The position numbers and the translations under genes were made by a program. A stretch of DNA of 64,000 nucleotides from contig DATMSO010000089.1 of assembly GCA_035565335.1 (NCBI GenBank), positions 25,764 to 89,763 on the forward strand, in the 5' to 3' direction. Source of the DNA: Methylovorus sp035565335 (lineage in GTDB: Bacteria > Pseudomonadota > Gammaproteobacteria > Burkholderiales > Methylophilaceae). The notes below the pieces were generated by a model. That model did not search any database. It saw only the letters and a list, made by a program, of their open reading frames with translations, and was not told where the DNA came from. Below, one piece after another: positions 7,669-15,721 of the stretch; the stretch's first letter is position 1, and each line of letters begins with the position of its first letter.

Positions 7669-8621
7669 TGCCGCAGGCAAGACCCCTGCAGCACAGGCTG
7701 CTGCGCTGGCTGGATAGTGCGGCCACGCCGGAAACAGGCGATGTAAATATCAGCAAGCAAGTGGACTGGCTGCGCGCCCTGCCCTTTGTCGGTTTGCATC
7801 TCGCTTGCCTGGCGGAGATCTGGGTAGGCTGGAGTCCGGTGGCTTTGGCGGTAGCGGTCATCCTGTATCTGGTACGCATGTTTGCCATCACCGGCTTTTA
7901 CCATCGCTATTTTTCGCATCGCGCATTCAAGACCAGCCGCTTCATGCAGTTTCTATTTGCCTTGCTGGGCGCGACTGCCGTGCAACGTGGGCCGCTGTGG
8001 TGGGCATCCATGCATCGCCATCACCATGCCAATTCCGACCGGGTGGAAGATGCCCACTCGCCCGTGCATCATGGGTTTTTCTGGAGTCATGTTGGCTGGT
8101 TTTTATCGGATGCACATTTTGCCACCCGCACCGAGCGCGTGAAGGAACTGGCGGCGTTTCCGGAATTACGTTTTCTGGATCGCTTCGACATTCTGGTACC
8201 TGTGCTGTTTGCGGTCAGCATCTATGCGCTGGGCGCCTGGCTGGAAGCCATCCTGCCGGCGTGGGGCACCAATGGCTGGCAGATGCTGGTATGGGGCTTT
8301 GTCATTTCCACCGTGCTGCTTTATCACGCTACCTTCAGCGTCAATTCGCTGGCGCACCACTGGGGCAGCCGTCGCTACCAGACCGCCGACCAAAGCCGCA
8401 ATAACGCATTGATTGCGCTGTTTACGCTGGGCGAAGGCTGGCACAACAACCACCATCATTACCCCGGTGCTGCGCGCCAGGGCTTTTACTGGTGGGAAAT
8501 CGACATCACCTGGTATGGCCTGAAAGCCTTGCAGGCGTTGGGGCTGATTCGCGAATTACGCAGCATTCCAGCGGAAATACGCAATGCCCGCCGCGTCCAT
8601 CCCCCCAAGAGCACATCATGA
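7668..8621 (+). CDS. Acyl-lipid/acyl-CoA desaturase (delta-9 type)
   Basis: 317 residues with the three histidine clusters of membrane di-iron desaturases: HRYFSH (about 82-87), HRHHH (about 119-123) and HNNHH (about 263-267), arranged around two pairs of membrane helices. It would introduce a double bond into acyl chains, giving the substrate that Cfa-type methyltransferases modify. Start and stop overlap both neighbours (TGATG and ATGA), so it is part of one transcript. Confidence 0.9.
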   Translation: MPQARPLQHRLLRWLDSAATPETGDVNISKQVDWLRALPFVGLHLACLAEIWVGWSPVALAVAVILYLVRMFAITGFYHRYFSHRAFKTSRFMQFLFALLGATAVQRGPLWWASMHRHHHANSDRVEDAHSPVHHGFFWSHVGWFLSDAHFATRTERVKELAAFPELRFLDRFDILVPVLFAVSIYALGAWLEAILPAWGTNGWQMLVWGFVISTVLLYHATFSVNSLAHHWGSRRYQTADQSRNNALIALFTLGEGWHNNHHHYPGAARQGFYWWEIDITWYGLKALQALGLIRELRSIPAEIRNARRVHPPKSTS

Positions 8622-9856
8622 AAATTGCCATTATCGGCGCTGGTATTGCTGGCAATACCCTCGCTTATCACCTGCAGCGCGACCACGACATCACGGTATT
8701 TGAAGCGGGAAGCTACATCGGCGGCCATACCCATACGCATGACATCCAGCACGAGGGCCGGTCTTATGCCGTCGACACCGGTTTTATCGTGTTCAATGAC
8801 CGCACCTATCCCAACTTCATCCAGTTGCTGAATGAGATAGGCGTCAGCTGGCAGGCCAGTGACATGAGCTTCAGCGTGCGCTGCGAAAGAACCGGGCTGG
8901 AATACAACGGCACGACGCTCAACTCATTGTTTGCCCAGCGCCGCAATCTGCTGCGTCCCGCGTTTTATCGCATGATCCAGGACATCCTGCGTTTCAACCG
9001 CGAATCGCTGGAGCTGCTGGAAGACGGCGAAGAAATCCCCCTGGGCGATTATCTGGCGCGCAATGGCTACCGGCAGGATTTCATCGACTACTACATCATT
9101 CCCATGGGTTCCGCCATCTGGTCGACCGAGCCCAGGCAGATGCTGGCATTCCCGGCGCGCTTTTTCGTGCGGTTTTTCCACCACCACGGCATGCTCACCG
9201 TGAACGACAGGCCGGAGTGGCGCGTGATACGCGGAGGCTCGGCACGCTATGCCGAAGCGTTGACCGTTGGTTTTGTCGACCGCATACGCCTGAATACACC
9301 GGTGCAGCAGGTGCGTCGTCTGCACAACGCGGTAGGCATCACGCCTGCCGGTGTGGGCGAGGAGCTCTACGACTGGGTATTCTTTGCCTGCCACAGCGAC
9401 CAGGCCTTGCGCATGCTGGCCGATGCCACCGAAGCCGAGCGCGAGGTGCTGGGCGCGATTCCTTACCAGGAAAACAGCATTGTGCTGCACAGTGACCGCC
9501 GCCTGCTGCCCAAGCGCAAGCTGGCCTGGGCGGCGTGGAATTACCACGTCACCCCAACGCCGACAGACCGGGTCGCCGTCACTTACAACATGAATATCCT
9601 GCAGGGCCTGCAATCCAGGGAGCCCTTGCTGGTGACGCTGAATCATACCGCCGGCATTGCCGAGGACAAGATCATCAAGCGCCTCACCTACCATCATCCG
9701 GTCTACACCACTGCCGGGGCGGCAGCACAGTTGCGCCATGCCGAGATCAGCGGCGTCAATCGCACCGCATATGCCGGCGCCTACTGGCGCAATGGTTTTC
9801 ATGAAGATGGCGTAGTGAGCGCCTTGCGCGCGCTGGAGCATTTCAAGCATGCCTGA
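8618..9856 (+). CDS. FAD-dependent oxidoreductase (amine-oxidase/phytoene-desaturase-like)
   Basis: 412 residues. The dinucleotide fold is at the N-terminus (IAIIGAGIAGNTLAYHL, then ITVFEAGSYIGGHTHT), followed by a flavin amine oxidase-like body with PMGSAIWS and WRVIRGGSARYAEAL. This subfamily is found next to DUF1365 and Cfa genes in many proteobacteria. In alphaproteobacterial furan-fatty-acid pathways desaturase and oxygenase steps act on methylated acyl chains, which would suit such an enzyme, but I cannot assign a step. ATG 8618 overlaps the desaturase stop by 4 bp. Confidence 0.85.
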   Translation: MKIAIIGAGIAGNTLAYHLQRDHDITVFEAGSYIGGHTHTHDIQHEGRSYAVDTGFIVFNDRTYPNFIQLLNEIGVSWQASDMSFSVRCERTGLEYNGTTLNSLFAQRRNLLRPAFYRMIQDILRFNRESLELLEDGEEIPLGDYLARNGYRQDFIDYYIIPMGSAIWSTEPRQMLAFPARFFVRFFHHHGMLTVNDRPEWRVIRGGSARYAEALTVGFVDRIRLNTPVQQVRRLHNAVGITPAGVGEELYDWVFFACHSDQALRMLADATEAEREVLGAIPYQENSIVLHSDRRLLPKRKLAWAAWNYHVTPTPTDRVAVTYNMNILQGLQSREPLLVTLNHTAGIAEDKIIKRLTYHHPVYTTAGAAAQLRHAEISGVNRTAYAGAYWRNGFHEDGVVSALRALEHFKHA

Positions 9857-10655
9857 TGCGCGCCATTCCGCCGCCTGCAACAGCCTGCAGGCCACCACCA
9901 GCGCCATTTACCGCGGCTGGGTGGGGCATCGCCGCTTTATGCCCATTCTGCATGCCTTTCGCTATCGACTGTTCATGATGTATCTGGACCTGGACGAACT
10001 GCCCACGCTGTTCGGCGATCGCTGGTTGTGGTCTACACGGCACCCGGCGCCGGCCTGGTTCAAACGCAGCGATTATCTGGGCGACCCTGCCGTGCCGCTA
10101 AAAACCGCCGTGCAGCAGCTGGTGCACGAAAAAACCGGCATCACGCTGACCGGCCCTATCCGCCTGCTCACGCATATGCGCTACTTCGGCTATTGCTTTA
10201 ATCCGGTCAGCTTTTACTACTGCTTTGAAGACGACGGCAAAACCTTGCGGGCGATCGTCGCCGACATCACCAACACCCCCTGGGGCGAGCGCCACGCCTA
10301 TGTGCTGGACTGCCATACGCCGCATAAAGATGGCTTTCACTTTGGCATGCGCAAGGCGTTTCATGTGTCGCCATTCATGCCCATGGATATTGACTATGAC
10401 TGGTTTTTTTCGGTCCCCGGCGTGGAGCTAAATGTGCATATGCGCAACCTTCATGCCGATGGCAAGATGTTTGATGCCACCCTGCAATTGCAGCGCCAAC
10501 CGCTGAGCGGGCTCCGCCTTAATCTGCTGCTGTTGCAATATCCCTTGATGACGCTGAACGTGATTCGGGCCATCTACTGGCAAGCGCTACGCCTGTGGCT
10601 AAAGCGCGTGCCTTTTTTCAGCCATCCCCAGCCCGCCGATTCGCGGCAACCCTAA
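9849..10655 (+). CDS. DUF1365 family protein
   Basis: 268 residues. Recognised by YRGWVGHRRFMPILHAFRY at the start and the central MRYFGYCFNPVSFYYCF block typical of DUF1365, then AIVADITNTPWGERHAYVL and KAFHVSPFMPMD. The molecular role is unknown; it is nearly always encoded between an FAD oxidoreductase and a Cfa homologue, as here. It overlaps the FAD gene by 8 bp, suggesting stoichiometric expression. Confidence 0.87.
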   Translation: MPDARHSAACNSLQATTSAIYRGWVGHRRFMPILHAFRYRLFMMYLDLDELPTLFGDRWLWSTRHPAPAWFKRSDYLGDPAVPLKTAVQQLVHEKTGITLTGPIRLLTHMRYFGYCFNPVSFYYCFEDDGKTLRAIVADITNTPWGERHAYVLDCHTPHKDGFHFGMRKAFHVSPFMPMDIDYDWFFSVPGVELNVHMRNLHADGKMFDATLQLQRQPLSGLRLNLLLLQYPLMTLNVIRAIYWQALRLWLKRVPFFSHPQPADSRQP

Positions 10656-10673
10656 CCCTTGCTGAGCTACCTC

Positions 10674-11975
10674 ATGAACAACATGCCCCTGAACCCTATG
10701 ACATCCAAACCTGCCTTGCCTACCGTTAGCACGATGACGCGCCTGCCGCAAAAAGCAGGCTGGCTGCAGTCATTTGCCAGAAAAATGGTGCTGCAGCGAC
10801 TTGCCCGCCTGACGCGCGGGGAGCTGATCGTCACCGAGCAGCAGGAAACCCTGCATTTTGGCAAACCCGGTACCGGCTTGCGCGTGCATCTCACCGTGCT
10901 GGATGGCCGCTTTTATGCCGACATTGCCTTTGCGGGCTCCATCGGTGCCGGTGAGGCTTACATGCAAGGCTATTGGCAATGCGATGACCTCACCGGGCTG
11001 ATTCGCCTGATGGCGATCAACCAGTCGGTGATGGATACGCTGGAGGGTGGTTTTGCCAGCCTGTTCAAGCCCTTGCTGAAAGGCCTGCACTGGCTGAACC
11101 GCAATACCGAGCAAGGCAGCCGCAAGAATATTGCCGCGCATTACGACCTCGGCAATGCCATGTTCCAGCTGTTTCTGGACCCGACCATGATGTACTCCTC
11201 AGGGATTTTTGCCCGCGATGACATGACGCTGGAACAAGCTTCATTGCACAAGCTGGAGCGTATCTGCCAGAAGCTGCAACTCAGCCCGGCAGACCACGTG
11301 GTGGAGATTGGTACCGGCTGGGGCGGCTTCGCCATCTATGCCGCCAGCCACTATGGCTGCAAGGTCACCACGACCACCATCTCGCAGGCACAATACGAAC
11401 TCGCCCAACAGCGGGTGGCAGCAGCCGGGCTCAGCGACAAGATCAATATCCTGCTGACCGATTATCGCGAGCTTGAAGGGCAATATGACAAGCTGGTATC
11501 GATCGAGATGATCGAGGCGGTGGGCTACCAGTTTTACGACACCTACTTTGCGCAATGCTCACGCCTGCTAAAACCCCAAGGCATGATGCTGTTGCAGGCG
11601 ATCACCATTGCCGACCAGCGCTACGACGCTGCACGGCGCTCAGTGGATTTCATCCAGCGCTATATCTTCCCGGGCAGCTGCATTCCCTCCGTTACCGCCA
11701 TGCTGCAGAGCATTACCCGCGCCAGCGACATGCGGCTGTTTGATCTGGAAGACATCGGCCCGCACTATGCCCGTACGCTGGCGGAGTGGCGGCATAATTT
11801 CTTCCGCAATGAAGCCGCCATCCGTGAGCTGGGCTATCCGGATGAATTCATCCGCATGTGGGAGTTTTACCTGTGCTATTGCGAAGGTGGCTTTGCCGAG
11901 CGTGCGCTGGGTGATGTGCACATGCTGCTGGTCAAGCCGGAAAATCGCCGCGTGCCGCTGGGATCGGCTGCCTAG
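10674..11975 (+). CDS. cfa: Cyclopropane-fatty-acyl-phospholipid synthase family enzyme
   Basis: 433 residues, typical Cfa length. The N-terminal lipid-binding part is followed by NIAAHYDLGNAMFQLFLDPTMMYSSGIF, the SAM motif VEIGTGWGGFAIYA, EMIEAVGYQFY, the RRSVDFIQRYIFPGSCIPS loop and a terminal LCYCEGGFAERALGDVHMLLVKP, all diagnostic of Cfa. It methylates cis double bonds in membrane phospholipids; in LitR/singlet-oxygen clusters such proteins can make methylated rather than cyclopropanated chains. ATG 10674 is chosen; a TTG at 10659 is possible. Last gene of the cluster. Confidence 0.9.
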   Translation: MNNMPLNPMTSKPALPTVSTMTRLPQKAGWLQSFARKMVLQRLARLTRGELIVTEQQETLHFGKPGTGLRVHLTVLDGRFYADIAFAGSIGAGEAYMQGYWQCDDLTGLIRLMAINQSVMDTLEGGFASLFKPLLKGLHWLNRNTEQGSRKNIAAHYDLGNAMFQLFLDPTMMYSSGIFARDDMTLEQASLHKLERICQKLQLSPADHVVEIGTGWGGFAIYAASHYGCKVTTTTISQAQYELAQQRVAAAGLSDKINILLTDYRELEGQYDKLVSIEMIEAVGYQFYDTYFAQCSRLLKPQGMMLLQAITIADQRYDAARRSVDFIQRYIFPGSCIPSVTAMLQSITRASDMRLFDLEDIGPHYARTLAEWRHNFFRNEAAIRELGYPDEFIRMWEFYLCYCEGGFAERALGDVHMLLVKPENRRVPLGSAA

Positions 11976-12012
11976 GATTTCATGTGCGAGGTTCTGCAGG
12001 CGGTTTATGCAG

Positions 12013-12037
12013 CTAATCAGCCCGGCTTTTTGCGGGC
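12013..12037 (+). terminator. Weak hairpin after the lipid cluster
   Basis: The segment CAGCCCGGCTTTTTGCGGGC forms a short CCCG/CGGG stem, about 45 bases after the cfa stop and facing the converging lprI-like gene. No T-tract follows, so terminator function is weakly supported. Confidence 0.3.
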
Positions 12038-12085
12038 GCATATACGCTGCAACATGGCGGGCGTTTGCTGGCCCTCCCCTGCGAA

Positions 12086-12532
12086 CTACTTCAATGGCAA
12101 GTCAGACACTGCGTCGCGTAGCTGCGCGGCTCGTCTGTTATTGAGCTCCGTAACGCAAGCCAAACGGCGGATTTCCAGAGCATTGCCGATCGCTCCGCCA
12201 CCCAAAGATGAAGCAAACGCGCATTGCTCATCACGGTATTTTGCAAATGCTTTACCTGATGCTGAAAGCCTTGCTTTTGCCAGTTGGAGGAATTTACTAT
12301 CTTCATCCCACTTGGATAGGGTATCAACTACCTTTTCCTCGGCCTGACTCAACGCCTTCTGGCTATTTTTAGATTTCTCTGTCAAACAGTCACGCATTCC
12401 TGCTTCGGAAAATGCACTGCATTCCTCACGCAAGGCCCGCTCGTCAAAAACGGCAGTAGTGGAGGCTGCAAACGCAATAGCTGAAAAAAAGATCGCCAGT
12501 CCCAAACCAATCAGTTTTCTTATTGTTCGCAT
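12086..12532 (-). CDS. LprI-type (DUF1311) secreted lysozyme-inhibitor-like protein
   Basis: 148 residues. A signal peptide (cleavage near AFA, residue 22) exports it to the periplasm. Four cysteines (38, 49, 104, 126) and the C-terminal motif FAKYRDEQC-x7-GGG-x12-C-x7-RRAAQL match the LprI/DUF1311 family, founded on a mycobacterial lysozyme inhibitor. It overlaps by 13 bp the upstream lysozyme-like gene, so the two are translated together. Its likely role is periplasmic protection against that enzyme, i.e. immunity. The region is richer in A/T than its flanks. Confidence 0.8.
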   Translation of the reverse strand: MRTIRKLIGLGLAIFFSAIAFAASTTAVFDERALREECSAFSEAGMRDCLTEKSKNSQKALSQAEEKVVDTLSKWDEDSKFLQLAKARLSASGKAFAKYRDEQCAFASSLGGGAIGNALEIRRLACVTELNNRRAAQLRDAVSDLPLK

Positions 12533-13260
12533 AGAGCTGCCTTCCCTTTACTCATCAACGATAATGCATAATCAAGTTTCTTTGCATACAGAGGATCACC
12601 ACCCCCGTTATAGCGCTGTGCGATCAGTGTTGTAGAGAGGTGTCGCCAGCCTGTGATGACACGCTGCACTGAAGCCTTCTGGCATTTCAATACTTGTCCA
12701 GGTCGCAGAACGGCGGCTGTTGGGTTTAACTTTTTCAGCGTATCGAGGGTGCTTCCCTGTGCCTTCGCGATCTTGTCGAGGCTATCACCCGCTTTAATAG
12801 TGACTTCGTATACCTTGAACTCAGCGCTCGGCACGCTACGATACTCATAACTACCCAATTTCATCAATAAATAACCGATTCCTGCACGAATGTTATGTGC
12901 TGGTATGGTTCTCACCGATCCTATCGTCAGTCGCCCTTTCCAAGCGGGAGGCAAAATCAAATCTCCACCTTCCGCACCAGAGAGGAGTGATGTCAGACCA
13001 GGATCATGTGAATTGCCTATTTGGATTGGCCTAGATTTCCACTCGGTCTTGTTAGCTCCAGTCTCAACCCAAACCATCGCCTTAATAATGTGCCAATCCA
13101 AGGGCATGTAACCTGCAGTTCCAGATAGGTGACGGTTGTATTCGTTGACTGCCACCTGGATTTCACAATCCCAGGTATTCCATTTGTCATCCGCTATGGC
13201 TTTGTTGAGGCCGTCCTGCCATAGCTCGAATCCTGTCTTCGGTGTTGCTTGAACCTCCAT
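12520..13260 (-). CDS. Lysozyme/transglycosylase-like protein with internal LysM domain
   Basis: 246 residues, no signal peptide or membrane helix. The N-terminal half looks like a lysozyme-fold transglycosylase: AMVWVETGA with candidate catalytic Glu66, then RPIQIGN and NIRAGIGYLL. A LysM domain (about 149-195, YEVTIKAGDSLDKIAKAQGS to LRPGQVLKC) is inserted, and the C-terminal QRYNGGGDPLYAKKLDYAL resembles the closing helix of the same fold. Peptidoglycan cleavage is inferred. Absence of export signal plus a linked secreted inhibitor suggests a protein delivered by another route, such as type VI secretion. Met at 13260 has AAAGGA upstream; 13287 is the alternative start. Confidence 0.72.
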   Translation of the reverse strand: MEVQATPKTGFELWQDGLNKAIADDKWNTWDCEIQVAVNEYNRHLSGTAGYMPLDWHIIKAMVWVETGANKTEWKSRPIQIGNSHDPGLTSLLSGAEGGDLILPPAWKGRLTIGSVRTIPAHNIRAGIGYLLMKLGSYEYRSVPSAEFKVYEVTIKAGDSLDKIAKAQGSTLDTLKKLNPTAAVLRPGQVLKCQKASVQRVITGWRHLSTTLIAQRYNGGGDPLYAKKLDYALSLMSKGKAALCEQ

Positions 13261-13636
13261 CTCAGTCCTTTCTAATTGAATATTCATGAGTTCGCGACAT
13301 GTTGTACGGCGGGCGGTTGTTCAAGCAACGCCAATGACAAACTTCCACAGCACATCAAGATTGATGTCGACAATTGTAATGTCTTGATTTCGATTGCCTG
13401 GCCAGCGTTGTCACAAATCTACGTTTTAAAGAGGATGAAACCGGAGTGGCAGGGGTAATTAGGCGGAAGCTTCACTGGTGGGTAGTGGCGTCATCAGATA
13501 TTGGCTGCAACGTGTTGGGGGATGTACAGGGTGTGCATATATCGTATTATACAGCGCAGTATTTTAAAGACAGCCACACCGAAACCTCATCCCAGCATGC
13601 ATTTCCTCGCTCCATACTCTTTGTGCAGGCCCCGCC
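13261..13636. other. 376-bp non-coding stretch
   Basis: Separates the effector-like pair from mnmC; both neighbours diverge from it, so it should hold promoters for each. An A/T-rich part (about 13537-13568, ATATATCGTATTATACAG) precedes mnmC. I see no convincing gene; a short open frame at 13446-13640 has no ribosome-binding site. Confidence 0.6.
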
Positions 13637-15712
13637 ATGATTGAATGGCGCGATGGCGAGCCCTATTCCACGGTCTACCAGGATGTCTATTTCTCGCGGG
13701 AAAGCGGGCCGGATGAAACCCGCCATGTCTTTTTGCAGCACAACCAGCTGCGGCAGCGCTGGCTCGCCCTGCACGAACAGCCGACGCAGGAAAACGCGGA
13801 TATGGCGGCACGGGATCACGCATCGCATTTCACCATTGCCGAAACCGGCTTTGGCACCGGCCTGAATCTGCTCTGCGCCTGGCAGCTGTGGGAAGAAACC
13901 GCGCCCGCGCATGCCCGCCTGCACTTTATCAGCACCGAAAAACACCCGCTCACGCGCGACGACATGCAGCAAGCCTGGGCAAGCTGGCCGGAATTCTCCC
14001 GCCATAGCGCAGAACTATTGGAACACTACCAGTGGCTGGCGCCGGGCATGCACCGGCTGATGCTGGCAAATGGCCGCGTCATCCTGACCTTGCTGGTTGG
14101 TGATGTGGCGGATACCTTGCCGGGTCTGCGCGCCAGCGTCGATGCCTGGTTTCTCGATGGCTTTGCGCCCTCGCGCAATCCGGAGATGTGGCAGCCGCCG
14201 CTATTCACGCAGATGGCCCGTCTTTCGCATGCCGACACCACGTTTGCTACCTTCACCAGTGCTGGTTTGGTCAAACGCGGCTTGCAGCAGGCCGGTTTTG
14301 CCGTGTGCAAAGTCCCCGGCCACGGGCGCAAGCGCGAGATGCTTACCGGGCAGTTTGCCGAGGTCTCGCAGTTAGCCGCTGACAAACCCGCTGACGCATC
14401 GCCTGAACCACTTGCCAACGCAGACAAGCCCAGCGCCGAGACAGTCTCAGCTATGCCTCAGGTTCATACAGCCCGGGCACGCCCTGCCCGCCCCACGCCC
14501 GGCAGGGCAATCGTCATTGGTGGGGGTATTGCCGGATGCGCCACCAGCCACGCGCTGGCGGAACGCGGCTGGCATGTCACGCTGGTCGAACGCCACCCGC
14601 AGATTGCCGCGGCAGCTTCGGGCAATCCGCTGGGCGTGCTTTATCCGCGTTTGGCCGGGCAGGACATTATCCTGAGCCGCCTGGCCCAGCATGGTTTTTT
14701 ACATAGCCTGCGGCTGTTGCAGCAATTATCGTTGAGCCCGGCTGACCATGCCCGTTGCGGCTTGCTGCAGCTGGCGTATGACGCCCGCGAGCGCGAACGC
14801 TGCCTGGCGATTGCCGCCCGTGATCTGCCGCAGGACCTGGTGCAGTGGCTTTCCAGCGTAGAAGCCAGTGCCCTGGCCGGACAGGCGTTGGCGCAGGATG
14901 CCCTGTATTTTCCTGCCGGCGGCTGGGTGCATCCGCCGGCTTTTTGCCGGGCTCTGCTGAACCATCCCCATATACATCTGTGTGTTTCCACCGAGGCGCT
15001 CAGCATCCAGCATCGTGATGGCGCATGGCAGGTAACGGGCGCCGATGGCTGGCAGGAAGACGCGCCTGTGCTGGTCTTGGCGGCGGCCACCGATACGGCG
15101 AACTTTGGCCCGACAGCGCACCTGCCGCTGCAGGCAGTACGCGGGCAGATCACGCTGTTGCCCGCCAGCGCTAATGCGACACCACTCAACACCATCGTCT
15201 GCAGCGATGGCTACATCAGCCCTGCCGTCGATGGGCGACATTGCCTGGGCGCGACCTTTGATGCCGATGACAGCGATACCAGCGTCAAGGCGCAGGACCA
15301 TGCCAGTAACCTGGCCATGCTGGCGCGGACGCTGCCCGCCATGCATGCGGCGCTGCCGCCGCTGGACCTCAATACACTGGAAGGCCGCACAGCGTTTCGC
15401 GCCGCCACGCCGGATTATCTCCCCATGGCTGGCCCCGTGCTCGATGCCGCCGCCCTGCAAGCGCATCCGCCGCGCCATACCGCCAATCCGGCTGATTTGC
15501 CCTGGCTGCCGGGTTTGTATGTGAACACTGGGCATGGCTCCAAAGGATTGATCAACGCCCCGCTCTGCGCCGAGATGCTGGCAAGCGCCATTGCTGGCGA
15601 GCCCGCGCCGGTCGACAGTAAATTGCTGGCGGCGCTGGACCCCAACCGATTCCTACTTCGCAGCATGGGCCTCAAGCGCCTGGTGCTTGGCCTTGCTGCC
15701 TATCCCTCGTAA
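13637..15712 (+). CDS. mnmC: Bifunctional tRNA mnm5s2U biosynthesis protein MnmC
   Basis: 691 residues, usual length for the fused enzyme. The N-terminal methyltransferase domain (about 1-240) has ETGFGTGLNLLCAW for SAM and the DAWFLDGFAPSRNPEMW block typical of MnmC. The C-terminal FAD oxidoreductase (about 285-680) begins IVIGGGIAGCATSHALAERG and ends with VNTGHGSKGLINAPL. The FAD domain converts cmnm5U34 to nm5U34 and the methyltransferase makes mnm5U34 in tRNA. A low-complexity linker lies at about 240-285. Confidence 0.95.
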   Translation: MIEWRDGEPYSTVYQDVYFSRESGPDETRHVFLQHNQLRQRWLALHEQPTQENADMAARDHASHFTIAETGFGTGLNLLCAWQLWEETAPAHARLHFISTEKHPLTRDDMQQAWASWPEFSRHSAELLEHYQWLAPGMHRLMLANGRVILTLLVGDVADTLPGLRASVDAWFLDGFAPSRNPEMWQPPLFTQMARLSHADTTFATFTSAGLVKRGLQQAGFAVCKVPGHGRKREMLTGQFAEVSQLAADKPADASPEPLANADKPSAETVSAMPQVHTARARPARPTPGRAIVIGGGIAGCATSHALAERGWHVTLVERHPQIAAAASGNPLGVLYPRLAGQDIILSRLAQHGFLHSLRLLQQLSLSPADHARCGLLQLAYDARERERCLAIAARDLPQDLVQWLSSVEASALAGQALAQDALYFPAGGWVHPPAFCRALLNHPHIHLCVSTEALSIQHRDGAWQVTGADGWQEDAPVLVLAAATDTANFGPTAHLPLQAVRGQITLLPASANATPLNTIVCSDGYISPAVDGRHCLGATFDADDSDTSVKAQDHASNLAMLARTLPAMHAALPPLDLNTLEGRTAFRAATPDYLPMAGPVLDAAALQAHPPRHTANPADLPWLPGLYVNTGHGSKGLINAPLCAEMLASAIAGEPAPVDSKLLAALDPNRFLLRSMGLKRLVLGLAAYPS

Positions 15713-15721
15713 AATCAGGCT

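Noticed and set aside
13446..13640. Small open frame before mnmC
   Set aside because: No ribosome-binding site and overlaps the mnmC start region; no recognisable family.
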